A stretch of 64,000 nucleotides of DNA, taken from the NCBI GenBank assembly GCA_028277985.1, contig JANQFG010000116.1, positions 51,412 through 115,411 of the forward strand. Reading direction: 5' to 3'. Positions 61,001 through 64,000 of this stretch are shown here, piece by piece. The position numbers were made by a program, and so were the translations under genes. The notes below the pieces were generated by a model, which was not told where the DNA came from, made no database searches, and saw only the letters and a program-made list of their open reading frames with translations. Each line of letters begins with the position of its first letter. The stretch's first letter is position 1. The stretch comes from a bacterium (GTDB lineage Bacteria > Desulfobacterota > DSWW01).

Positions 61001-63591
61001 GCCGAGACGGTCGCCTGCCAGAAGCCGTCTGCCTGTCCCTGGGAGTTCACCGCCGCAGACACACCGTTGATCAACAGGTCCAGCACCAGATCGAGGGGCG
61101 AAGGGACCTCGTCGCTCTCGACCGTGAAGGTGGCCGGGGACCCATTGCCGAAAAAGGAAGGGAGGAAATCCCACGCGAAGGGAAAGGGAAATCCGGCCAC
61201 GAATCCCTCACCGAAGCCTTCGCCCGGTCCCACAGTAACGTCTCCAACCGTCGATACTGTCAGGGAGTTGCCACTGCCCGGCAACCCCAGTGAGATGGTT
61301 GGATCCGTGAGTGTCGCGTCGGTACTGCCCTCGTTTTCGAAGACGTTTTTCGGCGAGCCGCCCGGAGGTTTTCCGAAGAATGGAGCAGTCATAGACAAGG
61401 TGGATGCACCCATCTTCTTGAACGCCACCCCCTCTTTATCGGAGGTGGTGAAAGCTGAGCCATTCAGTTCGGCCGTGGATGCTGCGTCTGCAAGATCGAG
61501 AATAGCTGCGGCAAGCCGGCTGGAACTGGAATCCCCCGAGGTGACGGTTATGCCTTCTGCAACGATCCTGCGTGCCCTGGAGCCACGCCATTCGAGGACC
61601 GGGTTCGTGTCAGATGCGAAATCCGTGCTATCCATCGCTGTCTCATCCACATCAGTGAGTTCCGATTTTCCGAGTATCGATTCTTCAATCGTAGCCCGCA
61701 GCGTTCGCTCGATTAAGACCCGTTTCGTCATGACGGTTCTGTTGAAAGTCAAGTCAGACCCGTCGCTAAATGAGAACGGAGCATCGACCAAACTGTCCTC
61801 CGCCTCGAATTGTTCGACTTCGTCGAAATCAACCTCGTCGTTTTCGGTGCCCTCGATCGTGGTGTCCTGAAATCGGAACAGGCCAGTGATCTGCCGGATA
61901 ATGGTTTGGTTGAACCCGTTGAGGCAGGGAGAATAGTGAGATCCCCGGATCTCCGCATCGGTGCTGTCCCGTGCATCGAGAAAGACGCAGTTGCCCTCAC
62001 CCAGCGCGAAATCCACGATCATGTTTGTGATGATGATGAAATTGGCGTTGATCACAGCCAATGCGGTCATATCAGTCGTACCCACCACCTCGATATTCAG
62101 GTCAAAGATCTCCACGTTTGAGACCCCGGATATGGAGACGCCAACGGGCATGGTGCCGGAAAGCTCGATGGTCTGCCCCTGGCCGTCGAGGGTGACATCG
62201 TCGGCAATGATCTCGATGCAGGTATCCGAATCCACGCTCAGGGTCTGCTCGATGAAGTAATTGCCGGGGGTGTCGATCACCGTGCATTCGTCGATCAGAT
62301 TCCTCGGGTCTATAAAGGGCTCGTACACGCGCAGGGCCACATCGCTGCTTCCTCCGGAGGGCCCCGCAAAGGCCCCTGTCGTCTCGCCGATGACCCAGGT
62401 CCTTCCGTCCGGGGATCGGTCTATCCCGAAGTTCGTGAAGAAATTGCCGGCACCGTACTGGTCGGCCCACAGGAAATTTCCGAAGACATCACGCGTGATC
62501 ACGATCCCGTCGGGAAAGGAGACCGCGGGCAGCCCCAGGCTCGTCATGCCGCCGTCGGTCCTTCCGGCCAGCGAAACGTTACCGGTAGGGTCGACGACGA
62601 GGCTCTCGGCAGTGTCGATCTGTAGGCCACCGTCGAGTCGTGACCAGAGCACGGCCAGGGTGGAGCTGTCCAGTCCCTGCATCACCACGTCACGCTGGCC
62701 GACCTGCGTCAGCCCGGCGAAGTCGCCTGTTGCCCATCCGGCGACGACCAGGTTGTCCGAACCATCGAACCCTGCGCCCGTGAATGCGTCCGAGCCGGAG
62801 GATCCCTGCTGATTGACGGCCAGGAGGGTACCGTCAGGGGCGAACTTTGCTATGAACGCATCCGCGCTACCTGCGTTCGCGAATCCCGTGAACGCGCCCA
62901 ACGTGTTGCCCACCACATATATATTCCCGAGAGAGTCCGTTGTGAGCCCCCAGGGCGTATCCTGCGCCGGCGTTCCGAATAGGACCGTATCCAGGGGCGT
63001 TCCATCCGAGTCATAGATGCGGAGGAAGGCGTCGATCGTATCCGGGAGCACCCCCCCGGTATAGCCCGCCAGGTAGAACCCGTTCTCGTCGGCGTGCGCC
63101 GCCTGGCCGATCGTCTGGCTGAAGATTCCGAATTGGTCTATATCCAGAACGGTTCCGTCAGGATTGTGGAAGACCGCAAAGGCGTCGATAGACCCGAACC
63201 CCGTTTCTCCCGGGAACACGCCTCCCCATGTCTGTCCGGTTACGAGGCTTCGCCCCTGGTTTGTCCCTGATGGAATCACCGCCAGATCGCCAAGGATGTC
63301 GGTGGTGGAGGTCCCGAACTGGACGCTGAACAGGGGTGTGGCGGTGCTGTCCCATTTCTCGAGGACGTAGTCGAAACCGCCTCCGCCGAGATTGGTCGCG
63401 CCCGGAAAGCCGGGCCCACTCGTTGAGAACAGCAGATAGGAATTGCCGGCCGCGTCGGACTCGACCTCTCTACCTTGGTCGAATGCAGATCCCCCGACCT
63501 GATAGTCGGAATCAACGGCAGGGGGTTGTGCAAATCCGGTAGCGGCAGTCGCCAGCATCGTGAACAGGACTGCAGTTGTGATTCTCATCAT
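58099..63591 (-). CDS. giant secreted multidomain protein: beta-propeller, beta-helix, DUF4215, caspase-like, dockerin
   Basis: A 1830-residue exported protein (signal peptide ending GFAQ). Residues about 30-430 are SBBP-type propeller repeats (DAFIAKFAPDGTLL, GNIYVVGNTLG). About 430-760 looks like a right-handed beta-helix (ITIxN, DLNIEVVG). About 877-1237 is a long DUF4215 array (CGDGxxDPGEECDDGN repeated). About 1255-1500 is caspase-like: VKIMVNSCYGGG (Cys, about 1285) and, later, LVLYLDDHGG (His, about 1484). More DUF4215 follows from about 1670, and the last 65 residues are a type I dockerin (GDIDGNGDVDITDVL, DLDGDGWITVLDA). Probably a surface or matrix protein. The A-rich leader before it is short; no partner cohesin is seen. 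Confidence 0.9.
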   Translation of the reverse strand: MMRITTAVLFTMLATAATGFAQPPAVDSDYQVGGSAFDQGREVESDAAGNSYLLFSTSGPGFPGATNLGGGGFDYVLEKWDSTATPLFSVQFGTSTTDILGDLAVIPSGTNQGRSLVTGQTWGGVFPGETGFGSIDAFAVFHNPDGTVLDIDQFGIFSQTIGQAAHADENGFYLAGYTGGVLPDTIDAFLRIYDSDGTPLDTVLFGTPAQDTPWGLTTDSLGNIYVVGNTLGAFTGFANAGSADAFIAKFAPDGTLLAVNQQGSSGSDAFTGAGFDGSDNLVVAGWATGDFAGLTQVGQRDVVMQGLDSSTLAVLWSRLDGGLQIDTAESLVVDPTGNVSLAGRTDGGMTSLGLPAVSFPDGIVITRDVFGNFLWADQYGAGNFFTNFGIDRSPDGRTWVIGETTGAFAGPSGGSSDVALRVYEPFIDPRNLIDECTVIDTPGNYFIEQTLSVDSDTCIEIIADDVTLDGQGQTIELSGTMPVGVSISGVSNVEIFDLNIEVVGTTDMTALAVINANFIIITNMIVDFALGEGNCVFLDARDSTDAEIRGSHYSPCLNGFNQTIIRQITGLFRFQDTTIEGTENDEVDFDEVEQFEAEDSLVDAPFSFSDGSDLTFNRTVMTKRVLIERTLRATIEESILGKSELTDVDETAMDSTDFASDTNPVLEWRGSRARRIVAEGITVTSGDSSSSRLAAAILDLADAASTAELNGSAFTTSDKEGVAFKKMGASTLSMTAPFFGKPPGGSPKNVFENEGSTDATLTDPTISLGLPGSGNSLTVSTVGDVTVGPGEGFGEGFVAGFPFPFAWDFLPSFFGNGSPATFTVESDEVPSPLDLVLDLLINGVSAAVNSQGQADGFWQATVSAASEGSHLVTAPATCGNGIREAWEECDDTNTQSGDGCSENCTLEPTCGDGNLDPGEECDDGNDVDGDGCSADCTAESICGNGSADEGEQCDQTDFRGFTCEDAGFDRGTLACNADCTFDFSGCSSCGDGKVDPGEACDDGNSDLLDGCDSNCQIEEGWECDGQSPSTCSEFCGDSLVVGSEHCDETNLQGATCVDLGFERGTLACSPDCEFDFSGCSTCGDGKVETGEECDDGNDLGGDGCAEDCTLEPVCGNGIQERGEACDDGDNSDCDGCSTDCFEEFCGDGKTCPNEQCDDGNVTNGDGCNADCTLPFCGNEIKDPDEECDDGNNVDGDGCNDCKLPFCGNEIKDPGEECDDGNNLDDDGCSSGCALESIPVSEQPPGIHSSLSTSDGEIRDDNLADFVCEKILENGRQVRDVKIMVNSCYGGGLLEDFQRIFGPGGECEGVKWVGGSASRADQTAKGYADEDVTRPIWLDRNLGSMWTSALAGPASSHKDADPGAIRDRTSDNVLEDLRRARLKDYTGPSDRALEDPAIATGNGGADIIWNQPGAKHEAVVFGGDQTDQRHHNNIANVKAALASVWQGSTFNIQDLDGGTEQDLLDAIATAAGRLDEDTQLVLYLDDHGGIDFDVDEFQGWLEPLTIPDACVPVCQGDGNAGTPCTEAKECDSGVCGNTQDGVSCSSQSECTVSGGDGRCSPYMAVDFPLDAGWVEGLEAMEEQPGDTPEPTLNMTLESTINGAEWRIELNEVEIPLPPQPLLGERKFPVNWRSIQEGSNRLSIAALGSTTAPMVLSNLEISSGPINEIEVDPCGDGFLDPDEDCDDGNIIDCDGCSDECVEEFCGDGKTCPDLEEECDDGNNINGDGCNADCTLPFCGNDIIDAGEECDGADDINCPGSCLSNCICQRPGDIDGNGDVDITDVLMILLFRGFPASGPDDPRDLDGDGWITVLDARRAVVACDNPRCAPNPP

Positions 63592-63755
63592 GGCCCCCTC
63601 CGTGAGTGCCCCGTGGAATCATGGCAATACTTCGCTTGGATGTGTTGCCTCGATCGGAGGATGCTGGGGAGAAAGGGGTTCTTCTATTCGAAAAGGAAAA
63701 GGGGAGGGCGGGGCGATAAAGGGGGGTGCTCCAGGCAGGATCGGGGTCGCCAGTT

Positions 63756-64000
63756 CTATCTCTTCAACTCGGAGGGCATACGTTTCAGCCAGCCAACCTC
63801 CAGCACGCCCCAGAGGCCCAGAACGATCGCCTCCGCGGCGTCGTGCCGCAGGGAAGTGGGCCGGGGTGCTCCGGACCATTCGATGATTTTTCGGGCCATC
63901 TCGTCGGCGCTCTGCTTCGCCTTGGGGCCGCTCGACTGCTCGCGCGGGTAAAGCAGTTTGCCTCGCCAGACCTCCGCGCTGACCCTCAGAGAAGCAACGT
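63756..64000 (-). CDS. C-terminus of a partial gene, RuvC/RNase H-like candidate
   Basis: The last 80 codons of a minus-strand gene that runs off the window edge; the stop TAG is the complement of 63756-63758. The readable part includes VASLRVSAEVWRGKLLYPRE and SLRHDAAEAIVLGLWGVLE. The D-A-A-E-A-I segment resembles the C-terminal acidic motif of RuvC-like resolvases and other RNase H-fold nucleases, but the active-site N-terminus is outside the window. It is upstream of the giant secreted gene and in the same direction, with about 160 bases between. Confidence 0.6.
   Translation of the reverse strand, partial: VASLRVSAEVWRGKLLYPREQSSGPKAKQSADEMARKIIEWSGAPRPTSLRHDAAEAIVLGLWGVLEVGWLKRMPSELKR

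Noticed and set aside
1..64000. tRNA or rRNA genes.
   Set aside because: No cloverleaf with a credible T-loop (GGTTCGAATCC-like words at 25.18 and 27.18 kb lack paired arms) and no rRNA sequence was recognised by eye; a tRNAscan or Infernal run could not be made.

Overview
The window is about 60% GC and reads as a chromosomal segment of a Gram-negative, motile, metabolically versatile bacterium. The closest fit is the former Deltaproteobacteria (Desulfobacterota/Myxococcota-like). That rests on Cys-rich DUF4215 ('Myxococcus disulfide') repeats, MopE-type motifs, a dockerin, HDOD and HD-GYP signalling proteins, bactofilin, a PilB-type ATPase, multihaem cytochrome c and corrinoid/UroD methyltransferase genes. 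No rRNA or tRNA gene, phage module, full insertion sequence or CRISPR array was found, so the placement is inference.

Layout. 0-10 kb: acyl-CoA and redox catabolism (enoyl-CoA hydratase, zinc-less alcohol dehydrogenase-type reductase, amidohydrolase, GST, DhlA-type haloalkane dehalogenase, SDR, Fe-S flavoprotein), with an exported-looking radical SAM protein and a motAB pair. 10-17 kb: a small 5'-3' exonuclease, a secreted papain-like protease, murB, a TetR gene with a clear promoter/operator coupled to a class III aminotransferase, and a 72-bp tandem repeat. 17-27 kb: NDP-forming acyl-CoA synthetase-like protein, AMP-forming acyl-CoA ligase, enoyl-CoA hydratase, a secreted MopE-like protein, a lipoprotein, and an SDR/corrinoid/UroD methyl-transfer unit. 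27-34 kb: HD-GYP and HDOD-PAS-kinase signalling, a TraB-family membrane protein, a second NDP-forming acyl-CoA synthetase-like protein. 34-37 kb: a redox operon (ferritin-like, thioredoxin-like lipoprotein, peroxiredoxin) ending in a free-standing archaeal-type ThrRS editing domain. 37-48 kb: MFS transporter, bactofilin, methyltransferase-like protein, cytochrome c, two ferritin-like proteins, GGDEF proteins, HDOD, a PilB-like ATPase with an extra zinc-ribbon tail and an FHA protein, i.e. a c-di-GMP/pilus/cell-polarity neighbourhood. 48-52 kb: old-yellow-enzyme reductase and an M24 peptidase. 52-58 kb: a five-gene export operon. 58-63.6 kb: one giant secreted protein.

The best candidate for an undescribed system is 52.3-58 kb: a secreted neutral-ceramidase-like hydrolase, a small Tat-type protein, a Tat lipoprotein resembling the small subunit of GMC dehydrogenases, a GMC flavoprotein, and a pentahaem cytochrome fused to DUF4215 repeats and a membrane tail. 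Together they suggest periplasmic or surface hydrolysis of a lipid-like substrate coupled to oxidation of an alcohol, with electrons passed to cytochrome. A promoter followed by a perfect 8+8 palindrome precedes it. The convergent 1830-residue neighbour shares the DUF4215 modules and carries a caspase-like domain whose Cys and His motifs are in reversed order.

A second theme is intergenic palindromic DNA. Several MITE- or REP-like elements are bounded by CTAG or TAG that doubles as the stop codon of the neighbouring gene (5.8, 28.1, 40.2 kb), and a short motif recurs in three intergenic repeats.
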